Source: Alopecurus myosuroides (Eukaryota; Streptophyta; Magnoliopsida; Poales; Poaceae). From it: a stretch of 64,000 nt of DNA. The stretch spans positions 315,151,682-315,215,681 of the forward strand of contig CM054060.1 of assembly GCA_028641055.1 (NCBI GenBank), written 5' to 3'. The translations under genes were made by a program, and so were the position numbers. The notes beneath the pieces were generated by a model that saw only the letters and a list, made by a program, of their open reading frames with translations, had not been told where the DNA came from and ran no database searches. Shown piece after piece: positions 1 through 10,539 of this stretch; the first letter of the stretch is position 1; the number at the start of each line of letters is the position of its first letter.

Positions 1-105
1 TCGTCATTGGTGTAGATCTCGCCGATGATGAAGTTCTTCATGCTCTTCCGAGCTTCTCCCGTGATGTAAACACCTTTGGACGCAGGCCCCACGGTGGGCG
101 CCAAC
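1..105 (-). CDS. gag N-terminus, partial
   Basis: The minus strand is open across the PBS: from the LTR it reads SAVIIPRQLAPTVG and goes on to PASKGVYITGEARKSMK up to the window edge. The Tat element gag at 38204 shares the SAV..PRQLAPTVG stretch in the same frame across its PBS, which supports real coding. No ATG is visible at the position matching the Tat gag start, so the start is lost or lies elsewhere. Only about 35 codons are in the window, so the function is inferred from position. Confidence 0.45.
87..105 (-). promoter_or_regulatory. Primer-binding site
   Basis: The minus strand reads GTTGGCGCCCACCGTGGGG directly after an LTR ending CCCACGACA. The same 19 bases follow the Tat element 5' LTR at 38233. 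I do not assign the priming tRNA. Confidence 0.7.
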
Positions 106-150
106 TGTCGTGGGATAATCACGGCAGATGTTACCTGGGGTAACTGATCT

Positions 151-581
151 TGTTCAGGATATCGCTTATCGTTAACTTATCGGTCGGCCCATGATAAGAG
201 ATATATCGGCTTATCGGCCGATAAATCGATTTTATCGGTCGACTATTTATCGGCCATTTTTTTTTGTAAATCCTAAATTGTAGCAATAAGATATGCTATA
301 AAATACGTTATATCGGCACTAAAAAATCTAGATCATGATATTAGATATATTGTATTCAATAATACTAAAAATTCTATGATGGATGTCATTAATCACATGT
401 TCCAGTGCTAGAAAATCGATATAACGTCCTATTTATCGGCGTATTGACCGATAAATCGCTTGCAAGACCGATAAAATGGCCCGAATGATAAACTCCACCG
501 ATATCCATTTATCTTATCGGTCAACACCCGATAAGCGATAAATCGGCCGATAAATCGGCATATCGGATGATATTTGGAACA
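151..581. repeat. TATCGG-rich palindromic segment, possible MITE
   Basis: Many copies of TATCGG/CCGATA and GATAAATCGGCCGATAAATCGG are packed into both ends of a 431 bp segment with an AT-rich centre. The ends are roughly inverted: TGTTCAGGATATCGC at 151, and GATGATATTTGGAACA ending at 581. No target duplication is convincing. It may be a fold-back MITE inserted in the LTR or a repeat belonging to the LTR. No coding capacity is seen. Confidence 0.45.
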
Positions 582-731
582 GTGGGTTTAGCTCGAAGGA
601 AGACATGGCAAAAAGCGATCTAAGAACCGGAAAGCAACTCGCCGGATCTCTAATATGAATTATACTGGATACTCGATAACAGGTAGTATGATTATGTCGG
701 GGATTTCTGTCAAGCTAAACCTAGGGGCCGG

Positions 732-739
732 TTTATAAA
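732..739 (-). promoter_or_regulatory. TATA box of the minus-strand LTR
   Basis: TTTATAAA on the minus strand is followed by a GC-rich CCGGCCCC stretch. It sits mid-LTR, as expected for an LTR promoter. Confidence 0.4.
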
Positions 740-2048
740 GTACCCGTACCCCCCCTGGCTTGCCCTCCAAGGCGCAGCTTGAGTCCTATTCGAACTCTGC
801 TTACAAACCCTAGCTTCCCTTACCGCAACCCACAACCCGGGTTACGAGGCCTACAAACTTTGGGCCTTCCAGAAGTTTCTTCATCCTTAGCCGGACCTCA
901 CGAAGCGTCCTTTGGGCCGGGTTACACCTTGGAGTTGGCCTACCGGGTTACTATCCCCTCATCACCGTGGCTGGGTCACTGCGCGGTGCAGGTCCTTTTC
1001 CAAGTTTTCTTTTTTTTCTGTTTAGGTCCTAAATATTACAGAATGGTCCCTTAAACTAAAAAGTGAATAACTTTTATTTTATAACTCCAATTAATAAAAA
1101 ATAAAATATGTGCACTGCTCTAAATTCAATTATCTATCCATTGGTAACATTTGTTTTCTGTTTTGAATTTTCCAAATGCATTTCAAATTTGAATTCAAAT
1201 AATTCAATTGCAATTTGCTAAAATCCATAACTAATTCATACTTAATCCAAATAATGCAAATAAAATATGTTTTCCATGCTATTTCAAATAACCTTTTCAA
1301 ATATAAAATTTGTTTCATGGTTTGAATAATTAAAATTGTTTAAATATTTTAAACTTTGTTTAAATCATTTAAATTTGATAAAATCATAACTTGCTCAAAT
1401 TAAATTATTTTTGAACATGCAAAATATGTTTTCCAACTAGAAAAGTATAAACTTTTCAAATGTGAATTTGAATTTATGTTTTGAACAAATAAAATTCAAA
1501 TAATATTCATGCTTGTTTTAAATTCATTTAAAACTTGTTTAATCTTGTTTAATTCATAATTAAATCATTGTAATTCCTTTTTCAATATTTGAAACATGTA
1601 ATCCAACTAAAATTTTGTATTCTTTTCAAATATGAATTTTTTTATTTATTTTGCACAATTTAAATTGGTGAAAACAACAACTATTTGTGTAATCCCTTAA
1701 AGGAACCAAAAATTCCCTAATTTAATAAATAAATTTCTAAATTAGTAAACCTTATTTCCAATTGGTTCTATTTTTGTTATTTTGTTGTTTTCCTCATCCA
1801 TGCATCATACTAATCCACTTTCACCTGTTGGTTAATTGGAAAACAATTATTTCAACCAAAATTCATGGGCTTTTCATATGCAACTCAAAGTTGCATGTGG
1901 GTCCATTTAATCATGTATTGTTTCCCATGTCAACTATTTTATTTTGATGCATCAGTTAAATTGACATGCATCATCCCATGATTGTGCACTATGCCATGAT
2001 ATTGATTGTTTATATTTCTGCCTTGTTTGTTTGCTTCTTCTCGGATAG

Positions 2049-2126
2049 ACAACGACGTTGAGACAGACGATCTTTACAGCACCCCTTCTGAGGATCTAGC
2101 TCAGTACCAGACTACTGAGTTTGCAG
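2049..2126 (+). other. Candidate LTR-internal exon (left chromovirus LTR)
   Basis: An acceptor-like CGGATAG precedes this 78-nt stretch and a GC-type donor GCAAGT follows it (TTTGCAG then GCAAGT). In phase 1 it reads NDVETDDLYSTPSEDLAQYQ and then TTEFA, an acidic peptide. Its final G joins the AC that opens 3316-3380 to make one continuous frame. The right LTR copy at 28077-28154 differs by one base or so. Transcription and splicing are inferred. Confidence 0.4.
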
Positions 2127-3315
2127 GCAAGTTATCACTCACATGAACCACCGTGTTCCTTTCAACATTGGTTACCGATACTTTCCGTTGCCTATTTTGC
2201 TAGCCCTATGTATAGTTGTTTCTGATACGAACCTATCACATGAATCCCTTAACCCTGATACTGCCTCACCTCCACTCCTACAACCCTATTGTTTGAGCCA
2301 GTGTCTTACTAGCATGCTTAGGTTGTTTTGCTCGAGTCTGTTACCCGTTACTTTCTGTTACTATATTCCATTATGCTCTGGGGGCTCGATGTTAATCAAT
2401 CAACCTGTTAACAATAATATGCTGATAAGGCACCGGCAGGAGGCCCTGTGTGGTTTTGAGGCCTGCTAGTGTCGACCCTAATAGGAAAAGGGTCTTGTCT
2501 ACTGATCCATGATGAGCGCACTACCCGCATGTGGGAAGCGAGTATGGGCACCCCCCTCAATTTGATTCGATTCGCATCTCGTCCAAATCGCCTCATTTAG
2601 TTCGTGTTTTCCATTTGCCGCATGCATGTTTTTGCGAGCCCAGCGCAGGGTGGAACTTTTGTAGTCGGCATATAGGGGGACACGTTCTTAGAGTGCTATG
2701 AGGGTCCCCTTTCTTCGGGGCTCGATTAGCCGTGCGCCCAAGGTGCTTTGGGCTTGATGCGAAGAAGAGTTGGGTTGTGTTGAGTACCCCGCTTGGTGGG
2801 AGGCATCCCATCTGGCGGGTTATTCTTACGTGTACGGCCAAATTGGTGCACCCCTGCAGGGATAAATCTTCTCGAGAAGCCGTGTTTTCCGCGGTTATGG
2901 TTAACTTGGTGAAAGTACTGGCTAACAAGTACTCAGAACAACTTACACCTAAATAATGATAACCTGACTAGTAATAGACTTACACAACCACTTGATCCAT
3001 CATCCATTTAATCCAACTGTGTGAGTTATCCTCGGATTGCTTCTTTGGATAAGGGGCGAGATCCAGGATGGGTTTGCTTGGTGGTTATTTATAGTTGGTT
3101 ACGATACGATATCTTATCTTCTTTCCGTTAGCCGGAAGTGGTAGAATCTCTGTAGTTGTTCAGCGCAGCCAGTTGCAGCATCTTTTATATCCCCTTTCTT
3201 CCGTTGAACCCAAGGCATATGTGCTTGGTGTTGACGGGCTACACTTTGGTGAACTGTGAGTCTTGCTTGCCAGTACGTTTATGTACTGACCCCTTTGGGG
3301 CTGTGGTTTCCGCAG

Positions 3316-3380
3316 ACTACGCTTACGAGGATCCCAGTGACGGCTACTACGTGGAGTTTGACGAGGCTGCTGACGAGTAG
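3316..3380 (+). other. Candidate LTR-internal terminal exon (left chromovirus LTR)
   Basis: It follows the acceptor-like GGTTTCCGCAG and reads DYAYEDPSDGYYVEFDEAAD plus E and a TAG stop when joined to the exon ending at 2126. The peptide is strongly acidic and tyrosine-rich. The right LTR copy (29347-29411) is conserved. The intron would be 1,189 nt and of GC-AG type. No function is recognised. Confidence 0.4.
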
Positions 3381-3855
3381 GTAGCGGACCCGGGCAGGAT
3401 CCGAGACTTCATGGATGGGCTCCGTTTTCCTTTCATTCCCGGCTTCTTAAGCCTATTTGGATTTGTCTGTACTCAGACCCTTTGAATGCTTCCGCTGAGA
3501 TGTAATGTTGTTATGTTGGGACATGTGTCCTCTGGATGATTGTATTTGCTATCTCTGCTCTAGTGAGAGCTATTTGCAACTTATTTCAATCTTTTGTGTC
3601 TTAGAGATATGTTGTGTTATCATTCTGTTACAAGCCGTTGCCGTACCATGTGTGTATGGTATGAAGTACGTCAATGGTAGTATCCTGATTTCTATGGGAT
3701 AGTTTACGTCGACGATGAACAGATAGGGGTTGGTTGTCACACATACGTGTGTTGGCCTACTCGTAAGAGGACGCGGGTGCCGGTAAGCCCCGTAATCCAA
3801 TCTACTACTGTTCAACGGAACGGCGAGTATCCTTTAGAAGTCCGGGTGCGACAAA

Positions 3856-3868
3856 TGGTATCAGAGCC
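3856..3868 (+). promoter_or_regulatory. Primer-binding site, initiator tRNA-Met type
   Basis: TGGTATCAGAGCC lies two bases after the LTR end GCGACA. It is the classic complement of the plant initiator tRNA-Met 3' end. Confidence 0.9.
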
Positions 3869-4003
3869 TGTCTGCCTGTAGGATCCCTTTTACTGGTCGC
3901 AGTTGAGTCTAGAAACTATTTTTGTAGCTATATAGGAAAAATGAAACGTGAGAGTAGGAATTCTGCCATTTTTCTTCTTTCCCCACCCACCCACCCTTTT
4001 CTG

Positions 4004-5253
4004 GTAAGGAAGTGCAACGTTGTTTTCTCTTCTCACCTAAACTTTCAAGTTAGGTTTTCACGAGTTTTGGGTTCTCCGTAGTACCTCAGGATTTTTGGTC
4101 CCGTGTTTCCCGATGTTGCTTCAATATCCTGTTCTTTTCAACATCCTTATCGTCCGTTGAAATCTTGTTGTTGCTTTCCACTACAGTTCTCTACCGGCGT
4201 CTAATCAAAACTTCCCCGGTCATCTGCAGATGGATCTCAGGTTCTACCCGCAGGTGGTTCAGATGACTCGTTGTGAGAGCACCGCCGGTTATCCGGAGAT
4301 GCTGAGAGACATGGTCACTTATCTGGGGTTCCGTTGGGCACCAGAGTACCAGGTCTACGAGCAGCAGCGAGAGTTTGACCAGACCTACTACCAGGCTATC
4401 GTCTACATTCTGTCAGATGATGGCATGAGCGTTGTCCACCGCTACGAGGCAGTAGGTTCCACAGTGGATATGGCCGTGCAGCAGGCAGCTTATGTGAGTC
4501 TCACCGTCCTTCGTGCTAACTACTGGGGATTTGACGATTCTATCTATCGCCACATCCCCCGTGGTTACATCACTTCGGAGGGAGCTCATTTCACTCTCTA
4601 CGACAACCTGGATGTCTACGAGCATGATAACACCAGGCTGCACACCACCGCTCAGTTTGTGAGGCACAGTGACGCAGTTGCCACCACACTTTCTCAGGAG
4701 TTGGCCTCAGTCAGAGAGCAGCTCTACCTTGCTTTGACTCGTCTGGCGACGTACACCACAGACTTTGTTGGAGATGAGCGCTTTGCACGTTTCGATCAGC
4801 CAGTTGGTCGTCGTCTGCCAGATGCTGGAGGTTACGAGCCGATCAGAGGTCCACTCCTCAACCTCGGAGCTGGTTACACTGGGATTCCACGCTTTGGAGC
4901 ACAGGGAGTCGACGCTATGTACTTCACCACACCTAGAGTTGCTCTCAGGCCACGTCAGATCTATGTGGATCGTCGTTCTACCTACTTTCGGGGGCGTGCT
5001 CCTCACCGTACCCCTCGTCGTACTACTCACCGCCGTCCTGCGTGATGAGCATGGGAGTACTGATGTATCCGTTCTTAGCTATATTTAGTTATCCTTTGGC
5101 TTTCGAACCATGTATTGGTCTGTTGGATATCCTGATGTATTTGAACATGTTATGATGTACCTGTTGGTTATCTATTCATGCGTCGGAATAAACTATCTTT
5201 CGGTTACCAAGTCTATCTTTTCTATTGTTGTGCTAAAATGCATTTCCATCCAG
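4004..5253 (+). promoter_or_regulatory. Candidate alternatively spliced leader: one donor, two acceptors
   Basis: CTG|GTAAGG at 4001-4009 is a strong donor-like site in the leader. TCTGCAG ends at 4229, the base before the ATG of the 4230 ORF, with a branch-like CTAAT at 4201-4205. ATCCAG ends at 5253, one base before the gag ATG at 5255, with CTAAAA at 5233-5238. Using the first acceptor would put the 271-aa ORF first on the mRNA; using the second would remove it and put gag first. No transcript data are available. Confidence 0.45.
4230..5045 (+). CDS. Extra ORF upstream of gag, dsRBD-like N-domain
   Basis: This is an intact 271-aa frame between PBS and gag, a place where a chromovirus normally has only leader. 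Residues 22-95 follow a dsRNA-binding-domain outline. They run from a helix (PEMLRDMVTYLG) and a P-E-Y turn, through alternating beta-type residues (YYQAIVYI), to GSTVDMAVQQAAYVSLTVL, which resembles the GS..xA..AA..AL..L second helix. The lysines that normally contact RNA in that helix are absent. Residues about 145-172 are helical and residues 248-271 are arginine-rich. It could be an RNA-binding accessory protein, a silencing-related factor or only a fold resemblance. The ATG directly follows a CTGCAG acceptor-like site. I recognise no named family. Confidence 0.7.
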   Translation: MDLRFYPQVVQMTRCESTAGYPEMLRDMVTYLGFRWAPEYQVYEQQREFDQTYYQAIVYILSDDGMSVVHRYEAVGSTVDMAVQQAAYVSLTVLRANYWGFDDSIYRHIPRGYITSEGAHFTLYDNLDVYEHDNTRLHTTAQFVRHSDAVATTLSQELASVREQLYLALTRLATYTTDFVGDERFARFDQPVGRRLPDAGGYEPIRGPLLNLGAGYTGIPRFGAQGVDAMYFTTPRVALRPRQIYVDRRSTYFRGRAPHRTPRRTTHRRPA

Positions 5254-5254
5254 G

Positions 5255-8200
5255 ATGCCGCCAACAAGGAACAACCCGCCTGAGCCACCGCCAATCACGG
5301 AGCTGTTGACTCAGCTGACTCAGGTCATGGCACAGATGGCCCAGTTCCAGACTAACCAGCACAACAACCAGAATGCTCCACGAGTCAGCATCAAGGAGTT
5401 CCTCAGTCTGGGTCCGAGAGCTTTCGTGGCAACACGGGAGCCTCTGGATGCTGATGACTGGATCCGGGAGATGGCCAGGGCTCTGGACATTGCTCACGTT
5501 GCTGAGGAAGACAAAGTCAAGTATGCCACCTACCTGCTGAAGGGTCAGGCAGCTACTTGGTGGGAGAACTACCAGACCATGAGAGTTGGCTATCCTATTA
5601 CCTGGGGTTGTTTCAAGGATGCCTTCCTGAAGCACCACATCCCAGATGGTCTCATGGAAAGAATGCGTGAAGAGTTTTGCTCTCTTAAGCAAGGCAAGCT
5701 GGACGTCATTGGCTATCAGAATGAGTTCAATCGTCTCGCTCGATACGCTGGTGATGAGGTGTCCACTGAAGCTAAGAAGATGGCAAGGTTCCGCCGAGGT
5801 TTTAACCCGGAACTCAAGTACGCACTCACCAACATCAAGTGCAAGGACTTCGAGGAGCTTGTGAACACCGCGCTCAATGAGGAAAATGGGCGCAAGGCGT
5901 TCGAGGAGTCCCGCAAGCACTCACGTGAGGGTGGTTCCTCCTCCAACATGACCACCCCTCCGCAAAAGCGCCGCATCTGGGTGCCAAATGGTGCTGTCAC
6001 TCGGGCTCCATATGCCCAAGCTTCTCCAGGCTTTGCTCCCCGCCCACCCAACCCATCTCAGATGCATGGTCAGAGGGTTCCAATGGGGCAGCCAAGGCCA
6101 GGTCCTCCTCGTGTCGTCACTTGCTTCAAGTGCAAGGAGACTGGACACTACGCTGATAAGTGCACTCAGAGGCAGCTACCTCCACCACCTCGCCCCAACA
6201 CCAACCAGGCAATGGTGCGTGCTCCCCCGGCTAAAGCCTTCAACTCCAACAACAGGCCTGTCGGGAGGACCGCGAGGGTGAATCATATCAAGGCCGACAA
6301 AGCTGAGGAAGCTGCTGACGTCGTTCTCGGTATATTACCCGTAAACTCTTTTCCAGCTAAAGTGTTGTTTGATACCGGAGCATCGCATTCTTTTGTGTCA
6401 AAGATCTTTGCTACAACGTACAACCTAGTTCTGGTTCCACTAAGCAATCAAATAACTGTTCACTCTCCGGGATCTCAAATGTTGACTCCCAAGATAAGTA
6501 AGGACGATCAAATCCTAATTGGAGGTTGCATATTCCTTTCTTCACTCATGTTGCTGGGAAATTCTGACATTGATGTCATTCTGGGCATGGATTGGTTAAA
6601 GACCAATGAAGCTAAAATTGACTGTGCTCAAAAGTCAATAACTCTATCCCACCCTTCTGGCCAGATAGTCTATTCTCCATATGGATCAAGGTCTATTCAG
6701 CTATGCACTCTCGATGCAAAACCTCTACCTCTACTCGAAAATGTTCCGGTGGTTTGTGAATTCCCTGACGTCTTTCCAGAAGAGTTGCCAGGAATGCCTC
6801 CGGACAGAGCAGTTGAGTTCGTGATCGAGCTTGAGCCAGGTACTGCTCCAATCTCTAGGCATCCATACAAGATAGCTCCTCCTGAACTGAAATTGTTGAA
6901 GGAGCAATTCGATATGTACATGGAGAAAGGTTACATTCAGCCTAGTTCCTCCGCTTGGGGTTGCCCAACTCTCTTCGTTGCCAAGAAGGATCAAACAAAA
7001 AGACTCGTGGTTGACTATCGTCCTCTCAACGAGAAAACCATCAAAAACAAGTATCCAATTCCTCGTATCGATGATCTTTTTGATCAACTTGCTGGAGCCT
7101 CAATATTCTCAAAGTTGGACTTGAGGATGGGTTACCATCAAATAAAGATTAGAAAGGAGGATATTCCTAAGACAGCTTTCACCACTCGGTACGGTCTATA
7201 TGAATACACCGTCATGTCCTTTGGTCCCACCAATGCACCGGCGACATTCTCTAGACTTATGAATTCTGTCTTCCATGAATACCTCGACAAGTTCGTTGTG
7301 GTATATCTCGATGACATTCTGGTCTACTCCAAATCCGAGGAAGAGCATGGAGAACATCTTCGTCTCACTCTAATGAAACTTTGCGAGCATCGTTTGTATG
7401 CCAAGTTCTCCAAATGTGAGTTCTGGATTTCAGAATTTGCTTATCTTGGTCATATCATCTCTGCCAAAGGCATAGCCATTGACCCAGAAAAGGTTAAGGC
7501 AATTGTTGATTGGAAACCTCCTAAGACGGTAAAGCAAGTAAGAAGTTTCCTAGGCTTGGCTAGCTATTGCCGTCGTTTCGTCCAAAACTTTTCCAAGATT
7601 GCCAAACCTCTCACTGATCTCACAAAGAAGGAAAAGAAGTTCGTTTGGTCTCCACAGTGTGATGAAAGTTTCAATCCCCTGAAGACTAAACTCACTTCTA
7701 CACCTGTTCTGGTTGGCCCAGATACTACCAAACCTTTCCAGATATTCTGCGATGCATCTCTCCAAGGTCTAGGTGCAGTTCTTATGCAAGAACGCCAAGT
7801 TGTGGCTTATGCTTCACGTCAGTTGAACATCCATGAGCAAAACTATCCCACTCATGACCTAGAACTTGCAGCAGTTGTGTTTGCCCTCAAGAAATGGAGA
7901 CAATACTTGTTGGGTAACCGCACTGAAATCTTTTCCGATCATAAGAGTCTGAAATACATCTTCACTCAGCCAGATCTAAACCTCAGGCAAAGGACATGGA
8001 TTGAAAAGATTAAAGACTTTGATCTCACCATTTCTTACACTCCAGGCAAGGCTAATGTTATGGCCGATGCTCTCAGTCGCAAATCCTATTGCAATAATCT
8101 CATGATCATGGAAAGCCAACCTCCACTTCATGAAGAATTCCAGAAGTTGAACCTTGGTCTTGTTCCTGAAGGTTATCTTGCAAGCTTGACAGCTAGTCCA

Positions 8201-9302
8201 ACTCTCGAGGACAAGATTCGTTCTGAACAACTTCGTGATGCTGAAATCAAGAAGATTGTAGAGCACATCAAAGAAGGCAATGATAAATTCAAGTCCTTCT
8301 CAATTGATGACAAGGGAACTGTGTTCTTTGAAGGACGCATTGCAGTTCCTCAGATTCAAAGTCTCAAAGATGTCATTCTCAAGGAGGCTCATGAAACTCC
8401 TCTCTCCATACACCCTGGAAGTACAAAGATGTACCAGGATCTTAAGACGCTGTATTGGTGGCCTGGCATGAAACGTGAAATTGCTCAATAAGTTTCTGAA
8501 TGCGAAGTTTGTCAACGTGTTAAGGCAGTCCATCAGAAAACAGCAGGTCTACTCCAACCTCTGAAAATTCCTGAGTGGAAGTGGGACATGATTGAAATGG
8601 ACTTCGTCACTGGTTTTCCAAAGTCCAAGAAGGGCAACGATGCAATCTTCGTTGTTATTGATCGTCTCACTAAGGTAGCTCACTTCTTTGCTGTCAAAGA
8701 AACAATCTCAGCTAGCCAGTTAGCAGAGCTCTACACAAAAAAGATTGTTCCTCTTCATGGTGTTCCATTGGAAATAAGCTCAGACCGTGGAAGCATATTC
8801 ACTTCTCATTTCTGGAAAAGCTTTCAAAAAGCATTGGGCACCAAACTTCTGTTCAGCACAGCTTATCACCCTCAGTCTCAGGGGCAAGTCGAAAGAGTCA
8901 ATCAGATTCTCGAGGATATGCTCAGAGCATGTGGTCTCTCCTTTGGCATGAAATGGGAGGATTGCCTTCCATATGCTGAATTCTCCTACAACAACAGCTT
9001 CCAGGCAAGCCTAGGTATGGCACCATTTGAAGCACTCTATGGCCGCAGATGCAGGAGTCCAATCAATTGGTCTGGAGCTGGTGAACGTTCACTCTTAGGC
9101 CCTGACATTGTTAAGGAAGCCGAGGAGAAAGTTCATATCATTCGTGACAATCTCAAGATTGCTCAGTCTCGTCAGAAAAGCTACTATGACAGCAAGCACA
9201 GGGATATGATCTATGCACCTGGTGACAAGGCATATCTCTGTGTAACTCCCCTCAGAGGCACTCATCGTTTTGGTGTGAAAGGAAAGCTTGCACCAAGATA
9301 CA
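5255..9302 (+). pseudogene. Chromovirus gag-pol, first segment (stop at 8489, then interrupted)
   Basis: It is a single gag-pol frame. Gag ([18 protein letters not shown], capsid-like region to about residue 230) is followed by a CCHC knuckle [14 protein letters not shown] (about 290-303) and the protease [10 protein letters not shown] (about 371-380). RT has YLDD (684-687), RNase H has FCDAS (about 830), and the integrase HHCC zinc region follows. A TAA at 8489-8491 falls inside the zinc region (KREIAQ, stop, VSECEVCQR), and the same frame stays open past it. The integrase core MDFVTGF, SSDRGSIF and HPQSQGQVERVN keeps its D, D, E residues. At 9302 the frame is cut by the LARD and resumes at 25093 in phase. 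The lesions are thus one stop plus the insertion. Confidence 0.9.
9298..9302. repeat. Target-site duplication ATACA, left copy
   Basis: ATACA precedes the LARD LTR start TGTCACATCC and is repeated exactly at 25088-25092. It lies within the integrase codons of the host chromovirus. Confidence 0.95.
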
Positions 9303-10539
9303 TGTCACATCCCAATTTTGGAATACCTGTTAACACAGTTGTTTTGCTAATTGCTTTACTAATAAACCTTGGTTGTGGTTGTTTAAGTGCAACTAAACAA
9401 ACTAATTATATAAACTTGCAAACTTAAAAGGATAGCAAAGCAGTGAACTAAAAATATTCAACATATTGTTCCAGGGATAAAAATATTCAACATATTGTTC
9501 CAATGACCTTGGCAATATTTTCTAAAGTAAATATTGATCAAAGAGTTTTCCAAAAACATCTTAGGAATCCCATACTTGTGGAATATTATTCCAAGTTCTA
9601 AATTAAGAAAGAGGAAACACTAAATAAAATTTCCCTAAAAGATTATCAGAAAAAGAGGCATTCTTAAATGCTTCACCAAAATATTATCAAATGTTTTTCC
9701 AACCTTGCAAGATTAAAAACAAAGGTATTGGAGAGCATTGACTTGCTATCTCTAGTCACATAAATATTTTGGCAAAGCATTGTTAAAGAAAAGCCAAGTG
9801 CCTTATTAAATAGAAATTCCAATATTTCCAGAAACAGAAAACTAAAACAAGTTACTATTGGAAACTTTCTTAAAATGATTTGAAATTCATACCATTGCTT
9901 CCTTATATCAAATAAGGAACACACACAAGAGGAGACCAAAAATTGAATCCATTAAAGTCCTGAAAACATGATTTTTCTCCACAGCAACATTTGGGATTTT
10001 GAACAAGTTTTTTCTACAAACTTTTTGCAAATGCCATGAAATAAATACCACATGCTCTATATCATAAATAAGGATGAAAACCAAAAGGGCACAAGTTTTT
10101 GAATAATTTAAGTTGCCAAAAACCCCTGTTTTCTTGACAGCACCTTTTTGAAATTTGAACAAGTTTGTTCTATGAAGTAACTCTAAATGACTTGAATTTT
10201 CTACCACATAAGGAACACATCAAATAAGGAATGTGTGCCAAAAATTATCATTTTTGGAAGCTCCTAAGTAGGTTAATAAATTCAATGTCCATTTATGTAA
10301 GAATTCAAATTTGAACAACTTTGAATTATAAAGTTTATCCAATGGAGCCAATTTTCACATATGTTGGGTACCTTAACTAATAAGAATTTTGGGCAAAAGG
10401 ATTTCAAATTTTGACTTTGTTTGCTTAGGGAAAACATCCTTTTTCAGAGAAGAGAAGGACCTAGTTGTAAATACCCAGGGACTAAAATGAAATCTGAGTC
10501 ATCTTCTACCTCTAGCTCTCTGTAGCAAACAGCACACCT

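Larger units (their letters stand above)
1..964 (-). mobile_element. Partial gypsy-type LTR retrotransposon, minus strand
   Basis: Read on the minus strand this is a 5' LTR (complement of 106-964, TG...CA ends) followed by a primer-binding site and the first codons of gag. The element continues left of the window. The PBS-proximal 20 bases match those of the Tat-lineage element at 38233, so the two are related. The DNA right of 964 matches the chromovirus LTR copy from 26995 onward, and nothing left of 964 does. This suggests the element inserted into the chromovirus left LTR. If so, CCGTG (965-969) is one copy of the target duplication and the other lies outside the window. Confidence 0.7.
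106..964 (-). repeat. LTR of the partial minus-strand element
   Basis: On the plus strand it begins TGTCGTGGGAT and ends CCCTCATCA, so it has TG/CA termini. It abuts a PBS on the internal side and chromovirus LTR sequence on the other. A TATA-like TTTATAAA lies on the minus strand at 732-739. The LTR is about 859 bp, roughly half of it taken up by the TATCGG-rich segment at 151-581. Its partner LTR is outside the window, so the exact right end is inferred from the homology break. Confidence 0.65.
965..3853 (+). repeat. Left LTR of the chromovirus, 5' part missing
   Basis: It matches 26995-29884 nearly base for base with scattered substitutions, and ends GTGCGACA just before the PBS. It lacks the first about 1.5 kb present in the right LTR (25472-26994), including the TATA region. 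That part is probably beyond the left window edge, on the far side of the inserted minus-strand element. The LTR is very AT-rich from 1060 to 2000 and also holds the two candidate exons at 2049-2126 and 3316-3380. Confidence 0.9.

Noticed and set aside
151..581. TATCGG array as a telomere or satellite
   Set aside because: Spacing is irregular and inverted, unlike plant telomere repeats (TTTAGGG) or a tandem satellite.
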